A stretch of DNA of 64,000 nt from Betaproteobacteria bacterium Ga0074130 (lineage in GTDB: Bacteria > Pseudomonadota > Gammaproteobacteria > Burkholderiales > Rhodocyclaceae). The notes below the pieces were generated by a model. The model was not told the origin of the DNA, made no database searches, and worked only from the letters and a program-made list of their open reading frames with translations. Positions 41,951 to 53,182 of the stretch are shown piece after piece. Location: assembly GCA_001464495.1 (NCBI GenBank), contig LNDZ01000017.1:1-64000 (forward strand), in the 5' to 3' direction. Each line of letters opens with the position of its first letter. Positions within the stretch are counted from its first letter, which is position 1. The position numbers and the translations under genes are program-made.

Positions 41951-42637
41951 ATGTCCAGACTGCTGATCGCCGACGATGATGTTGATCTTTGCGCCCTGCT
42001 CCAGGCTTATCTGGGCGCAGAGGGCTTTGAGGTCAGCACCGCCAACGATGGCCTCACAGCGTTGGAGATGGCAACGACGGGACAGTTTGATCTGGTCATT
42101 CTCGATGTGATGATGCCGGGGAAGGATGGGCTTGAAGTACTCAAGCTCCTGCGCCGTCGCCAGCTCACCCCCGTCCTGATGCTCACTGCCCGCGGCGAAG
42201 ATGCCGACAGTATTACCGGGCTGGAGTTGGGTGCCGACGACTATCTCGCCAAGCCCTGCAACCCACAGGTGCTGGTGGCACGGATTCGTGCCATCCTCCG
42301 CCGTGCAGAGGCGATTGAGACGACACCCAGCGTGGTGCTGACAGTCGGGGACATTAGCCTCAATCAGCACAGCCGCAAGTTGCAGCGTGGGGAAGAAATC
42401 ATCCCCCTGACCAGCACTGAATTCAGCGTCATCGAAGTCCTGCTGCGTCACGCGGGTAGCCCCGTCAACAAAGCGGATTTGTCGCGCGAGGCCCTGGGCC
42501 GCGAGCTGGGTCGCTATGACCGTGCGCTCGACATGCACATCAGTAATTTGCGTCAGAAGCTCGGCGCCTATGCAGACGGTAGCGAGCGCATTGTGACTGT
42601 ACGCGGCAGCGGTTATCAGTACGTGCCGCTGGCATAG
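41951..42637 (+). CDS. cpxR: CpxR-like OmpR-family response regulator
   Basis: The 228-residue protein has a receiver (LLIADDDVDL acidic pair, VILDVMMPGKDG phospho-Asp, LTARGED, LAKPCNP lysine) and an OmpR winged helix (LTSTEFSVIEVLLRHAG, DMHISNLRQKLG, TVRGSGYQYV). ATG 41951 is used; 41936 would add five non-family residues. The CpxR box upstream, the kinase behind it and the RND genes that follow support CpxR identity; BaeR is the alternative, since BaeSR also controls mdtABC in E. coli. Confidence 0.88.
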   Translation: MSRLLIADDDVDLCALLQAYLGAEGFEVSTANDGLTALEMATTGQFDLVILDVMMPGKDGLEVLKLLRRRQLTPVLMLTARGEDADSITGLELGADDYLAKPCNPQVLVARIRAILRRAEAIETTPSVVLTVGDISLNQHSRKLQRGEEIIPLTSTEFSVIEVLLRHAGSPVNKADLSREALGRELGRYDRALDMHISNLRQKLGAYADGSERIVTVRGSGYQYVPLA

Positions 42638-42650
42638 GGGATCGATCACC

Positions 42651-44042
42651 ATGACCCGCCAGCGTATCTTCTGGAAACTCTTCCTGTCATTCTGGGGAGC
42701 ATTACTGCTGTTTGCGTTTGGCATGCTGTACGCCGCCTCGGCCTATCTTGATGCCACGCGTGAGCGCTATGACACCCCTAATTCGCGCGAACGCAGTGAA
42801 GCCGTGTTCGCCACAGCCCAGCAGGCAGCCAATGGCGGAGTCGAATCCTTGCGTCAGTGGGCACGCCACGTGGACGATACCGAGCTGGTGCCCGTGCTGG
42901 TGATGACGACGCAGGGAAAAGATATTCTCGGCCGCGAACCCTCTGCGCGTGCCCTTGCCCGCTTTGCCTTTGTCACCAAGAACTATGCGGTTAATGAGCA
43001 GGATAAAGCCGATAAACGCTACCCGACTGACAAGCGCTTCCCGCTGGTCCTCCCGAATGGCCATGAATACTGGCTGATTCCGGACTTCCAGAGCGCGACG
43101 CTGAGTCGCCTGATCTCGCGGCCACGGGTGGTGGCCACCCAGCTTGTGCTCGCCACTTTGATCGGTGCCGCAGTCTGTCTTGCGCTGGCAGCCTACCTAA
43201 CGGCGCCGTTGCGCCGTTTGCGTGAAGCAAGTATTGCCTACGGCAGCGGGGATTTTTCGCAGCGTGTAGCCCCGACACTTGGGCGGCGCAAGGATGAAAT
43301 CGTGGATCTTGCCGTTGCGCTGGACACCATGGCCGAGCGCATCGATGCGTTGATCGGCGCGCAACGCGGATTGTTGCGCGACGTCTCGCACGAGCTGCGT
43401 TCGCCGCTGGCGCGGGTGCAGGTGGCGGTGGGCCTGGCTCGCCAGCGCGTGGGCGATCAAGCGGCCAATGAACTGGCACGGATTGATAGCGAAACCGAAC
43501 GTCTGAATGAGCTGATCGGCCGCATTATCGACTTTTCGCGTTTGGATACAGGCCTGCACACACCGCGTCTGGACGCCCTGCGCTTAGAGCAGTTGGTTGA
43601 AGATGTGGCCGACGATGTGCGTCTTGAAGCTGAAGCCAAGGGATGCACCATCACCACCCGCCTGCCTGAGCAAGCCACAGTTGATGGCGACGTGCAGCTG
43701 CTCGCTAGTGCTATCGAAAATGTGCTGCGCAATGCCTTGCGTCACAGCCCTTCGGGTGGCGATATCGGCGTTGCTCTGACCCGCAGCGATAGCAGCTGGG
43801 ACATTGTGATTGCCGATGAAGGGCTGGGGATTCCAGAAGAACTGAAAGCACGCGTGTTTGAGCCCTTCTTCCGGGTCGACGATCATCGCAACCCACAAGG
43901 CGGCATCGGCCTCGGCCTCGCGATTACGCAACAAGCCATTACCGCTCATGGCGGCAGCATCGAACTCCACAACCGCACCACTGGCGGCTTGCAGGTCACC
44001 CTGCATCTGCCGCTCACAACTGCAGCTGAGAAAACCTCATGA
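42651..44042 (+). CDS. cpxA: CpxA-like sensor histidine kinase
   Basis: The 463-residue protein has two membrane helices (about 8-30 and 162-184) around a periplasmic domain, HAMP (about 185-235), phospho-His in LLRDVSHELRSPLARV (about 247) and a HATPase domain (NVLRNALRHS, DEGLGIP, GGIGLGLAIT). The ELRSPLAR box is CpxA-like. It should sense envelope stress and phosphorylate the regulator before it. It overlaps mdtA by ATGA, so sensor and pump are made together. Confidence 0.88.
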   Translation: MTRQRIFWKLFLSFWGALLLFAFGMLYAASAYLDATRERYDTPNSRERSEAVFATAQQAANGGVESLRQWARHVDDTELVPVLVMTTQGKDILGREPSARALARFAFVTKNYAVNEQDKADKRYPTDKRFPLVLPNGHEYWLIPDFQSATLSRLISRPRVVATQLVLATLIGAAVCLALAAYLTAPLRRLREASIAYGSGDFSQRVAPTLGRRKDEIVDLAVALDTMAERIDALIGAQRGLLRDVSHELRSPLARVQVAVGLARQRVGDQAANELARIDSETERLNELIGRIIDFSRLDTGLHTPRLDALRLEQLVEDVADDVRLEAEAKGCTITTRLPEQATVDGDVQLLASAIENVLRNALRHSPSGGDIGVALTRSDSSWDIVIADEGLGIPEELKARVFEPFFRVDDHRNPQGGIGLGLAITQQAITAHGGSIELHNRTTGGLQVTLHLPLTTAAEKTS

Positions 44043-45439
44043 AGCTCACTTTTACGCCCAACAGGAAGCAAATTCGCACCGCCCTTATTCTGCTGGCCAT
44101 CGCCGCAGTCGTAGGAGGCGGGCTGTATTACATCCTCTCGAAAAATAATAACGCGAACGAAGGCATGGGGCGTCCGGGTGGCCCCGGCGGATTTGGCAAA
44201 GGGGGTGGGCGACCACAACCGGTGGCGGCTAGTCCAGTCAAAGTGCAAGACGTGCCGATCTGGATTAATGCTATTGGCACCATGGTGCCGAAAAATTTGG
44301 TGACCGTCCGCTCGCGCACGGATGGCGAACTACTCAAGCTGCACTTTCAGGAAGGTCAGTTGGTCAAGGCCGGCCAGTTGCTGGCGGAGTTAGACCCGCG
44401 TGCGGCGCAGGTACAACTCACCCAAGCTAATGGTCAGCTGGCACGCGATACCGCCTTGCTGAAAAACGCACAGCTTGATCTGGAACGTTATCGCAGCTTG
44501 CTTGAGAAGGACTCGATCTCGAAGCAGCAGGTGGATACACAAGAAGCGCTGGTGCGTCAGTATCAAGGTACTGCCGAAGTCGACCGTGGTGCGGTCGCCG
44601 CAGCGCAACTGCAACTTGCTTATACGCGTATCACCGCACCGGTGTCCGGTCGCATTGGCCTGCGTCAGGTCGATCCAGGCAATATCGTCAAGGCCAGCGA
44701 TGCCAATGGCATTGTCGTGATTGCCCAAGTGCAGCCGATCATGGCCGTGTTCTCGGTGCCGGAAATTAATCTGCCTGCTGTGACCGAGGCCTTGAATGCC
44801 AAGGAAGCAGTAGTAGTTGAAGTATGGGACCGGGAGCAGAAAAAAAAGCTGGCCACGGGCAAGCTGCTCACCGCCGACAATCAGATCGATACAGCCACCG
44901 GTACACTGAAGATCAAAGCCGAGTTCGCAAACACTGCGAACACACTGTTCCCCAACCAATTCGTGAATGTGAAGTTGTCAGCCGGGATCGTGCGTGATGC
45001 GCAGGTTGTGCCCGGCTCTGCCGTCTTACGCGGCGCCAAGGGTAACTATGTGTACCTGATTGAAGGCGATACCGTCAGCGCCGTCCCCGTCAAGATGGGC
45101 CCGGTCAATGGTGATGAAGTTGTGGTTGAAGGCAAGCTACCTGCCGGCGCGCAAGTCGTCACCGATGGTGCCGACAAGTTGCGTGATGGTGCCAAGGTCA
45201 GCGTCGTGAGTGCCGAGGCACGTAACAAAGCCACAAGCGATGAAGGCAAAGGCAAGGGTAAGCGCAAGAAGCCCGAAGGTGCGGCGGCAGCCACGGAGAC
45301 ACCCGCTGCCAGCGGTGCCGCTGCAAGTAACGCCCCAGCTGATCCCGCTTCAGCGCCTGCAGCGCCGGCAGGCAAGCCAGCTGCGGCACCGTCTAGCGCG
45401 CCGCCCGAGGGCCGTCCTGCAGGTGGGCCGCCGGCCTAA
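44039..45439 (+). CDS. mdtA: RND efflux periplasmic adaptor (MdtA-like)
   Basis: The 466-residue membrane-fusion protein has an N-terminal anchor (about 12-35), a Gly-rich linker, lipoyl/barrel motifs (VRSRTDGELLKLHFQEGQLV, LAYTRITAPVSGRIGLRQVD) and an alpha-hairpin (about 115-175). It bridges the RND pump and outer-membrane channel. An unusual Ala/Pro/Gly tail covers about residues 400-466, preceded by a Lys-rich stretch (KGKGKRKK); many MdtA proteins end before this. Confidence 0.92.
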   Translation: MKLTFTPNRKQIRTALILLAIAAVVGGGLYYILSKNNNANEGMGRPGGPGGFGKGGGRPQPVAASPVKVQDVPIWINAIGTMVPKNLVTVRSRTDGELLKLHFQEGQLVKAGQLLAELDPRAAQVQLTQANGQLARDTALLKNAQLDLERYRSLLEKDSISKQQVDTQEALVRQYQGTAEVDRGAVAAAQLQLAYTRITAPVSGRIGLRQVDPGNIVKASDANGIVVIAQVQPIMAVFSVPEINLPAVTEALNAKEAVVVEVWDREQKKKLATGKLLTADNQIDTATGTLKIKAEFANTANTLFPNQFVNVKLSAGIVRDAQVVPGSAVLRGAKGNYVYLIEGDTVSAVPVKMGPVNGDEVVVEGKLPAGAQVVTDGADKLRDGAKVSVVSAEARNKATSDEGKGKGKRKKPEGAAAATETPAASGAAASNAPADPASAPAAPAGKPAAAPSSAPPEGRPAGGPPA

Positions 45440-45451
45440 GGCGCAGCGACA

Positions 45452-48400
45452 ATGAACCCGTCCCGCATCTTCATTCTCCGACCCGTCGCCACCTCGCTCA
45501 TGATGGTGGCGATCCTGCTGGCTGGGGCACTCGCCTATCGCCTGCTGCCGATTGCTGCCCTGCCCGAAGTCGACTATCCGACCATGCAGGTCACAGCACT
45601 GTATCCGGGCGCCAGCCCCGAGGTGGTCACGTCATCGATCACCGCACCACTGGAACGCCAGTTCGGCCAGATGCCTGGGCTGGTGCAGATGTCCTCGACC
45701 AGTTCGGGGGGCGCATCGGTGATCACCCTGCGCTTTACGCTGGACATGACGCTGGATGTTGCCGAACAGCAGGTACAAGCCGCGATCAATGCCGCGAGCA
45801 ATTTGTTGCCGACCGACCTACCGCTGCCGCCGGTGTATAGCAAGGTCAATCCAGCAGATGCGCCGATTCTGACACTGGCGGTGACCTCACCCACCTTGCC
45901 GGTACCGCGCATTCACGATTTGGTCGAAAGCCGTGTCGCACAGAAGATTTCGCAAGTACCGGGCGTGGGGCTGGTGAGTATCGCGGGTGGGCGACGCCCT
46001 GCCGTGCGTATTCAGGTGAACCCTGCCCAACTGGCTGGCATGGGACTCTCTTTCGAAGACATCCGTGCTGCGATTGGCAACAACAATATCAATTTGGCCA
46101 AGGGTAGCTTTGATGGCGCCATGCGAGCCGCCACCATTGATGCCAATGACCAGCTGAAGTCAGCCGACGAATACGCTAATCTGGTAGTCGCATGGAAGAA
46201 CGGCGCCGCGATTCGGCTGCGCGACTTTGCAACGGTGGTTGAAGACGCCGAGAACGCACGCCTTGCCGCTTGGGCGAATGAACAGCCTGCAGTGATTTTG
46301 AATGTGCGTCGCCAGCCGGGCGCCAACGTGATTGAGGTGGCGGATCAAGTTAAGAAAATGCTGCCACAGCTGAAGACCAGCCTGCCTGGCTCGATTGACG
46401 TGACGATCCTCAGTGACCGCACTACCTCGATCCGTGCCTCCGTCCATGATGTGCAGATGGAGCTGATGCTAGCGATTGCGCTGGTGGTGATGGTGATCTT
46501 TCTGTTCCTGCGCACCCTACCCGCCACCTTTATCCCCAGTGTGGCAGTGCCGCTGTCACTGGTCGGCACCTTTGGTGTGATGTACATGATTGGCTTCTCG
46601 ATCAACAACCTCACCTTGATGGCGCTGACCATCTCCACGGGCTTTGTGGTCGATGACGCAATCGTGATGATCGAGAATATTGCGCGCTACGTGGAAGAAG
46701 GTGATTCCCCCATGGAAGCGGCCCTCAAGGGGTCGAAGCAGATCGGCTTCACCATCATCTCGCTGACCTTCTCTCTGATTTCAGTATTGATTCCGCTGCT
46801 CTTCATGAGCGATGTCATTGGCCGGCTGTTCCATGAGTTTGCAATCACGTTGGCGATTGCGATTCTGATTTCTGCATTTGTGTCACTCACACTGACACCG
46901 ATGCTGTGTGCACGCCTGCTGCGCCATGAGCCGATTGAAGAACAAAGTGCGTTTGCCCAACGCACCGGCAAGTATTTTGATGCCCTGCTCGACCGCTATG
47001 CCACCGCCCTAACTTGGGTGCTGGCCCGGCAACGGGCCACCCTGTGGGTGGCGCTGGGCACCATGGCGTTGACGGTACTGCTGTATCTCTTTATCCCCAA
47101 GGGCTTCTTCCCGACGCAGGATACAGGCACGATTCAGGTCATCACCGAAGCGCCACAAAGCATTTCATTTGGTGCCATGTCGGAGCGTCAGCAGGCGTTA
47201 GCGGAGCTGATCCTCAAAGACCCAGCGGTGGAAAGTGTGTCCTCTTTCATCGGCGTGGATGGCAGCAATGCCACCCTGAATGCAGGCCGCATGCAGATCA
47301 TGCTGAAGCCGATTGGCGAGCGCGACGACGCACCGGATGTGATTCGTCGGCTCAGCAAAGCCGCCAGCGAAGTGCCGGGCATCACACCGTACATGCAGCC
47401 AGTGCAAGATCTAACGGTAGAAGATCGTATCTCGCGCACGCAATATCAGTTCATGCTGGCCTCGGCAGACAATGCCCTGCTTGCCGAATGGGTGCCGCAA
47501 TTTGTGGCGCGTCTGCAGCAACGCAAGGAGCTGGCCGACGTGGCCAGTGACCTGCAGGAAGACGGCTTGCAGGCGTATATCGAGATTGACCGTGAAGCAG
47601 CGGGCCGCCTCAACATCACCATCGCGGCCATCGACAATGCGCTCTACAACGCCTACGGCCAACGTCTGATCTCGACCATCTTCACGCAGTCGAATCAGTA
47701 CCGCGTGGTGATCGAGGCCCAGCCGAATCCAGAGCGCGGCTTGCAAGGCTTGAGCGCGATCTATGTACCTACGGTGAGCGGCCAGCAAGTGCCACTGTCG
47801 GCAGTCGCACGCATCAGCGAGCGACGCACACCGCTGGTGATTAACCATGTCGGCCAGTTCCCGGCAACAACGGTCTCGTTCAACCTCGCGCCGGGCACGT
47901 CGCTGGGCGAGGCAGTGGAGATCATTCGCAGCGTTGAACACGACATGGAAATGCCGGCCAGCATCGAGACGCGCTTCCAGGGTGCCGCTGCCGCTTTCCA
48001 AGGCTCGCTGTCCTCGACGTTATGGTTGATTCTTGCTGCGGTGGTCACGGTCTACATCGTCTTGGGCGTGCTGTATGAAAGCACCATTCACCCGATCACG
48101 ATTCTGTCCACGCTGCCAACGGCCGCTGTCGGTGCCTTGCTTGGCCTGCTGATCACGGGCAACAACCTCGACATCATCGGCATCATCGGCATCATTCTGC
48201 TGATCGGCATCGTCAAGAAGAACGCGATCATGATGATCGACTTTGCCCTCGATGCTGAGCGCAATCAGGGGCTACCGCCGCATGAAGCCATCTATCAGGC
48301 CTGCCTGCTGCGTTTCCGCCCCATCCTGATGACCACCATGGCCGCTATGCTGGGGGCACTGCCGCTGATGCTGTCGAGCGGCATGGGGTCTGAGCTGCGT

Positions 48401-48547
48401 CAGCCGCTGGGGATTGCCATGGTGAGCGGCCTGATCGTCAGCCAAGTGCTGACGCTTTTCACCACCCCAGTGATCTACCTCGCCTTTGATCGTCTGGCGC
48501 GACGTCTGCGCGCACGCTTTGGGGACACCGAGGCAGCCCCGCAGTGA
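45452..48547 (+). CDS. mdtB: RND multidrug pump subunit (MdtB-like)
   Basis: This 1031-residue inner-membrane RND transporter has the HAE1 layout of twelve membrane helices and two large periplasmic loops. Visible are [20 protein letters not shown] at the N-terminus, the family motif [14 protein letters not shown] with the proton-relay Asp pair and [16 protein letters not shown] in the second half. MdtB and MdtC form a mixed trimer for bile salts and drugs in E. coli; substrates here are unknown. It is 12 nt from mdtA and overlaps mdtC by GTGA. Confidence 0.93.
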   Translation: MNPSRIFILRPVATSLMMVAILLAGALAYRLLPIAALPEVDYPTMQVTALYPGASPEVVTSSITAPLERQFGQMPGLVQMSSTSSGGASVITLRFTLDMTLDVAEQQVQAAINAASNLLPTDLPLPPVYSKVNPADAPILTLAVTSPTLPVPRIHDLVESRVAQKISQVPGVGLVSIAGGRRPAVRIQVNPAQLAGMGLSFEDIRAAIGNNNINLAKGSFDGAMRAATIDANDQLKSADEYANLVVAWKNGAAIRLRDFATVVEDAENARLAAWANEQPAVILNVRRQPGANVIEVADQVKKMLPQLKTSLPGSIDVTILSDRTTSIRASVHDVQMELMLAIALVVMVIFLFLRTLPATFIPSVAVPLSLVGTFGVMYMIGFSINNLTLMALTISTGFVVDDAIVMIENIARYVEEGDSPMEAALKGSKQIGFTIISLTFSLISVLIPLLFMSDVIGRLFHEFAITLAIAILISAFVSLTLTPMLCARLLRHEPIEEQSAFAQRTGKYFDALLDRYATALTWVLARQRATLWVALGTMALTVLLYLFIPKGFFPTQDTGTIQVITEAPQSISFGAMSERQQALAELILKDPAVESVSSFIGVDGSNATLNAGRMQIMLKPIGERDDAPDVIRRLSKAASEVPGITPYMQPVQDLTVEDRISRTQYQFMLASADNALLAEWVPQFVARLQQRKELADVASDLQEDGLQAYIEIDREAAGRLNITIAAIDNALYNAYGQRLISTIFTQSNQYRVVIEAQPNPERGLQGLSAIYVPTVSGQQVPLSAVARISERRTPLVINHVGQFPATTVSFNLAPGTSLGEAVEIIRSVEHDMEMPASIETRFQGAAAAFQGSLSSTLWLILAAVVTVYIVLGVLYESTIHPITILSTLPTAAVGALLGLLITGNNLDIIGIIGIILLIGIVKKNAIMMIDFALDAERNQGLPPHEAIYQACLLRFRPILMTTMAAMLGALPLMLSSGMGSELRQPLGIAMVSGLIVSQVLTLFTTPVIYLAFDRLARRLRARFGDTEAAPQ

Positions 48548-51500
48548 ACCTCTCCAGCCCCTTCATCCATCGGCCCATTGCCACCAGCCTGATCACGCTT
48601 GGCCTGATGCTGGCGGGCATCATTGCGTTCTTCGCACTACCGATTGCGCCGCTGCCGCAGGTGAACTTCCCTACCATTGCGGTCTCTGCCAATCTACCCG
48701 GGGCCAGCCCAGAAACCATGGCGGCAACGGTTGCGACGCCGCTGGAGCGGGTGCTGGGGCAGATTGCAGGCATCACCGAAATCACCAGCAGCAGTTCACA
48801 AGGCAACACTCGCATCACCATTCAGTTTGAGCTGGATCGGGATATCGATGGTGCATCCCGCGATGTGCAAGCGGCCATCAATGCCGCACGTCCCCTGCTG
48901 CCAACCAGCCTACCTGCCAACCCCACCTATCGCAAGCTGAACCCAGCAGATGCCCCCATCATGATTCTGGCCATGACGTCGAAGACGCTAACGCCGGGGC
49001 AGATGTATGACATTGCTTCAACCGTACTATCGCAACGCATTTCGCAGGTTAGCGGCATCGGTGAAGTGGTCATTGGTGGTGGTGCGCTGCCGGCAGTCCG
49101 TGTTGATGTAGATCCCAACCGTCTGGTCGCCAGCGGCATCGGTATCGATACCGTACGCACCGCGATTGGTAATGCCAATGGCCGCCGCCCACTGGGTGCG
49201 ATTGAGTCGAATGACCAGCAATGGCAGCTGGGCGCCAATGATCAAATCCGCGAGGCTGCCGAGTTCGCCAAAGTCATCATCAAGTATCAAGACAATCGCG
49301 CTTTGCGTCTGGGTGATGTTGCCAATGTCACTGACTCGGTCGAGAACGTGCGCACTTACGGTGCCGCGAACGGTAAACCTGCCGTCCTTTTAGTACTGCG
49401 TCCCCAGCCGGATGCGAACATCATCGACACTGTGGAGAGCGTGAAGTCTCTGCTGCCCTTCTTGCGCGCCTCGATTCCTGCTGCGATTGATCTGGACATC
49501 ATGATGGATCGCACGCCGACGATCCGCGGCTCGCTGCGCGAAGTCGAGCACACGCTGCTCATCTCGATCGCGCTGGTGATTCTGGTGGTATTCCTGTTCC
49601 TACGCCGCATTCGTGCAACATTCATCCCCAGCGTAGTGGTGCCAGTCTCCTTGGTGTCCACTTTTGGTGTGATGTATTTATGTGGGTTCTCACTCAACAA
49701 TGTGTCGCTGATGGCTTTAACGGTCGCAACTGGCTTTGTGGTGGATGACGCCATTGTGGTGCTGGAAAACATCAGCCGACATATTGAAATGGGCAAGACG
49801 CCCAAGCAGGCAGCGCTGGATGGCTCACGCGAAATCAGCTTCACGATTGTGTCGATCACGCTCTCGTTGATTGCCGTCTTTATACCGCTGCTGGGTATGG
49901 GCGGCATTGTTGGCCGTCTGTTCCGTGAGTTTTCGGTCACCCTCGCGGCGGCCATTGTGATCTCCATGATCATCTCGCTCACCACCACGCCAAGCATGTG
50001 TGCCTGGATGCTCAGTCGCCAAAGCGTGCGCGATGAGCCCAAGCCGCGCACGCCCGGCACCGGCCTGCTGTCACGTTTTGCGAGCCTGATGCGGCGGATG
50101 CAGCGCGCCATGATGCGCGGCTATCGCCATAGTCTGGCTTGGTCACTGCGACACAGGCCCTTGATGATGCTGGTGCTGCTGGCGACGATTGGGCTGAATG
50201 TCTATCTATACGCCACGATTAAGAAGGGCTTTTTCCCGCAGCAAGATACGGGACGGGTCATGGCCATGATTCAGGCTGACCAGAGCATCTCCTTCCAAGC
50301 CATGCAGGCCAAGATGCAAAACTTCATGCGCGTGATTAATGCTGACCCCGCAGTGGCCAATGTGAATGGCTACACCGGTGGCAATCGCGGCAACAGCTCG
50401 CAACTCTTCATCACCCTCAAACCGATTGGCGATGGCGCTGACCAGCGCCGCGACAGCGCCGAAGTGGTGATTAACCGGTTGCGCCCAAAGCTCTCGCGAG
50501 AACCCGGTGCGAATGTATTTCTGGTCGCCATGCAGGACATCCGTGTCGGTGGACGCCAGAGCAATGCTCAATATCAATATGCCTTGCAGGGCGATGACCT
50601 AGATGAGCTACGCGAGTGGGAACCGAAGATACGTAATGCTTTTTCAAAGCTACCTGAGCTCACCGACGTGAATACGGACTTCCAGGACCGGGCAACGCAG
50701 ATCTTCATTGATGTCGATCGCGACAAGGCAGCACAGCTGGGGTTGAATATGCGCACCATTGATAGCGCGTTATCGTCAGCCTTCAGCCAACGTCAGGTGG
50801 GCATCATCTATAACCCATTGAACCAGTATCGTGTGGTGTTAGGACTGGCTCCTGAATGGCTGCAAAGTCCTGAGTCCTTGCGCAACTTCTATGTCACTTC
50901 GAATACGGGTGCCCAAGTGCCGCTCTCGGCATTCGCTCGACTGAAGACCAGTAATGCGCCCCTGCAAGTCAATCATCAAGCAGGCTTCCCCGCCGACACT
51001 TTCAGCTTCAACTTGCCGCCGGGTGTGTCGCTTGGCCAGGCCAGCGATGCCATTAACCAGACCATGGCCGAGATAGGCGTGCCAACCAGCATTCAGGGTA
51101 GCTTTGCCGGCACAGCCAAGGCGTTTGAAGAGTCCAATCGCAATCAGCCGCTGCTGATTCTCGCTGCAATCATTACCATCTATATCGTGCTGGGCATGCT
51201 GTACGAAAGCTTGCTGCATCCACTGACGATTATCTCCACCCTACCCTCTGCGGGCGTGGGGGCGTTGCTGGCGCTGATGGCAACCAAGACCGAGTTCAGC
51301 TTTATTGCGCTGATCGGCGTGATTCTCCTGATTGGCATCGTCAAGAAAAATGCCATTCTGATGATTGACGTTGCCATCGCTCAGCAACGGCAGCTTGGCT
51401 GCTCACCGGCTGTGGCGATCTATCGTGCGTGTCAGCTACGCTTCCGTCCGATTCTCATGACCACGGTGGCTGCTATCTGTGGTGCTATCCCACTGGCAAT

Positions 51501-51681
51501 CGGCAGTGGCGATGGCGCCGAACTACGTAATCCGCTGGGTATTGCGATTGTCGGCGGGCTCCTCATGAGCCAGCTGCTGACGCTATACACCACCCCTGTT
51601 GTCTATGTCATGCTCGACCGGCTGCGCTCCCGCTTCATGCGCAAGCGCAATCAGCCCGTCGTGACGCTGCAAACCATGTGA
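48544..51681 (+). CDS. mdtC: RND multidrug pump subunit (MdtC-like)
   Basis: The 1045-residue RND transporter is the paralogue partner of the preceding gene: [20 protein letters not shown] at the start, [19 protein letters not shown] in TM4 and [16 protein letters not shown] in TM10-11. Two adjacent non-identical RND pumps behind one adaptor are the mark of MdtBC-type heterotrimers. Start is GTG 48544 coupled to the mdtB stop. The next gene follows after 10 nt. Confidence 0.93.
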   Translation: MNLSSPFIHRPIATSLITLGLMLAGIIAFFALPIAPLPQVNFPTIAVSANLPGASPETMAATVATPLERVLGQIAGITEITSSSSQGNTRITIQFELDRDIDGASRDVQAAINAARPLLPTSLPANPTYRKLNPADAPIMILAMTSKTLTPGQMYDIASTVLSQRISQVSGIGEVVIGGGALPAVRVDVDPNRLVASGIGIDTVRTAIGNANGRRPLGAIESNDQQWQLGANDQIREAAEFAKVIIKYQDNRALRLGDVANVTDSVENVRTYGAANGKPAVLLVLRPQPDANIIDTVESVKSLLPFLRASIPAAIDLDIMMDRTPTIRGSLREVEHTLLISIALVILVVFLFLRRIRATFIPSVVVPVSLVSTFGVMYLCGFSLNNVSLMALTVATGFVVDDAIVVLENISRHIEMGKTPKQAALDGSREISFTIVSITLSLIAVFIPLLGMGGIVGRLFREFSVTLAAAIVISMIISLTTTPSMCAWMLSRQSVRDEPKPRTPGTGLLSRFASLMRRMQRAMMRGYRHSLAWSLRHRPLMMLVLLATIGLNVYLYATIKKGFFPQQDTGRVMAMIQADQSISFQAMQAKMQNFMRVINADPAVANVNGYTGGNRGNSSQLFITLKPIGDGADQRRDSAEVVINRLRPKLSREPGANVFLVAMQDIRVGGRQSNAQYQYALQGDDLDELREWEPKIRNAFSKLPELTDVNTDFQDRATQIFIDVDRDKAAQLGLNMRTIDSALSSAFSQRQVGIIYNPLNQYRVVLGLAPEWLQSPESLRNFYVTSNTGAQVPLSAFARLKTSNAPLQVNHQAGFPADTFSFNLPPGVSLGQASDAINQTMAEIGVPTSIQGSFAGTAKAFEESNRNQPLLILAAIITIYIVLGMLYESLLHPLTIISTLPSAGVGALLALMATKTEFSFIALIGVILLIGIVKKNAILMIDVAIAQQRQLGCSPAVAIYRACQLRFRPILMTTVAAICGAIPLAIGSGDGAELRNPLGIAIVGGLLMSQLLTLYTTPVVYVMLDRLRSRFMRKRNQPVVTLQTM

Positions 51682-51691
51682 AGGAATAACC

Positions 51692-53134
51692 GTGTCTCGT
51701 CACTCAGCCCCGTTACCGCTGTTGCCACTGCTTTCTGTCCTGATTGCCGCGTCTTTCACCGCTGGCTGCGCGGTTGGCCCTGACTATGTACGCCCGAGCA
51801 TAGAAACGCCAGCCGCCTTCAAAGAAGCTGCGGCATTTGAAGGTAAATGGAAGCAACTGGGCGACACACCCGCCTTTGCTGCCGACAACTGGTGGCAGGT
51901 ATTCAAGGACCCGGTGCTGGATAGCCTGCAGGAGCAAGTGCGTGTCGACAACCAAAACATACGCATTGCCGAAGCTCAATATCGTGCTGCACGTGCGGCG
52001 CTCGACTCGGCGAATGCGGCGTTCTACCCAACCATCAATGGCAGCTTCGGTGGCACGCGCGCCGCGAATGCGATTGTGACGAATAGCAACAACACGCAGT
52101 CCCTAGGAGCCCGCCCCCCCACCACCACAGTCAATTTGTCAGCCAGCGCCAGTTGGGAACTCGACCTGTGGGGAAAAATCCGCCGCAACAACGAAACCGC
52201 AGGCGCGCGACTTGAGGCCAGCGCCGCTGACCTTGCAGCGGCAAAACTGTCCGCACATGCGCTGCTGGCACAAACGTATATCCAACTCCGTGGTGCTGAA
52301 GCCCAGCTGGATCTGCAACGACGCACCGTCACCGCCTATACCCGCTATCTGGAGCTGAGCCGCAATCGCTTTAGTGCAGGCGTAGCCACGCCGCTAGATG
52401 TGAGTAATGCCGAGAGTCAGCTCGCAACCGCCCGTGCTTCAGCCATTGCTGCTGAACTGCAGCGCAGCCAGTATGAACATGCGCTAGCCACCTTGATCGG
52501 GAAGCCACCCGCCGCACTTGCCCTTAATGCCACGGCATCGTTGCCAACCCAGCCAGAGACCCCGTCACTTGTACCCTCTCTTTGGCTGACGACGCGCCCT
52601 GACATTGTTGCAGCTGAGCGCCGTGTTGCCGCTGCGAATGCGCAAATTGGTGTAGCCAAAGCAGCATGGTTCCCAGCGCTCAATCTGACGGGCAGCTATG
52701 GTTATCGCAATAATGAATTGAGCGACCTGATCAGCATGCCACATCGCTTCTGGTCGCTCGGTCCAGCGCTGGCGCTGTCTTTGTTCGATGGAGGCGCACG
52801 CAGTGCTGCGGTAGAAACGGCCAGCGCCGGTTATGAGCAGAGTGTTGCCACGTATCGGCAGACGGTGCTGACCGCCTTCCAGGAAGTTGAAGACAACCTA
52901 TCGGCAGCACGCTTGGTCGGGGAAGAAAAGGTGGAGCGTGAGATCGCCGCCAAGTCAGCGCGCCGCAGTCGTGAGATTGCTAACAATCAATATTTGGCTG
53001 GTACCACCGGGCAGCTTGAGGTTACGAGCGCGCAGGCAAACGAACTAAGTGCCGAACGCACCTTGATTGATGCACGACAGCGCCATCTTCTGGCAGCAGT
53101 GCAACTCTACAAAAACGTAGGCCGCAACCAATAA
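51692..53134 (+). CDS. Outer-membrane efflux lipoprotein (NodT/OprM-like)
   Basis: This 480-residue TolC-like channel subunit has a lipobox FTAGCAVGPDY (Cys26), the NodT-family start VGPDYVRP and two OEP repeats (about 60-255 and 275-475) of long helices, with NLSASASWELDLWGKIRRN typical of the group. It completes the adaptor-pump-channel set of the operon. GTG 51692 has an AAGGA Shine-Dalgarno 7 nt upstream. It converges with the HD-GYP gene across a 48-base gap without a clear terminator. Confidence 0.92.
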   Translation: MSRHSAPLPLLPLLSVLIAASFTAGCAVGPDYVRPSIETPAAFKEAAAFEGKWKQLGDTPAFAADNWWQVFKDPVLDSLQEQVRVDNQNIRIAEAQYRAARAALDSANAAFYPTINGSFGGTRAANAIVTNSNNTQSLGARPPTTTVNLSASASWELDLWGKIRRNNETAGARLEASAADLAAAKLSAHALLAQTYIQLRGAEAQLDLQRRTVTAYTRYLELSRNRFSAGVATPLDVSNAESQLATARASAIAAELQRSQYEHALATLIGKPPAALALNATASLPTQPETPSLVPSLWLTTRPDIVAAERRVAAANAQIGVAKAAWFPALNLTGSYGYRNNELSDLISMPHRFWSLGPALALSLFDGGARSAAVETASAGYEQSVATYRQTVLTAFQEVEDNLSAARLVGEEKVEREIAAKSARRSREIANNQYLAGTTGQLEVTSAQANELSAERTLIDARQRHLLAAVQLYKNVGRNQ

Positions 53135-53182
53135 GAGTACTAAGGAGTAAAGGCAGCGTTGAAGATGGCCGAAGAGCGCGGC

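Noticed and set aside
41909-42724. 271-residue minus-strand frame over the cpxR-like gene
   Set aside because: The plus strand encodes a complete OmpR-family regulator with all catalytic residues.
47411-48001. 196-residue minus-strand frame inside mdtB
   Set aside because: Antisense shadow of a strongly conserved RND pump gene.
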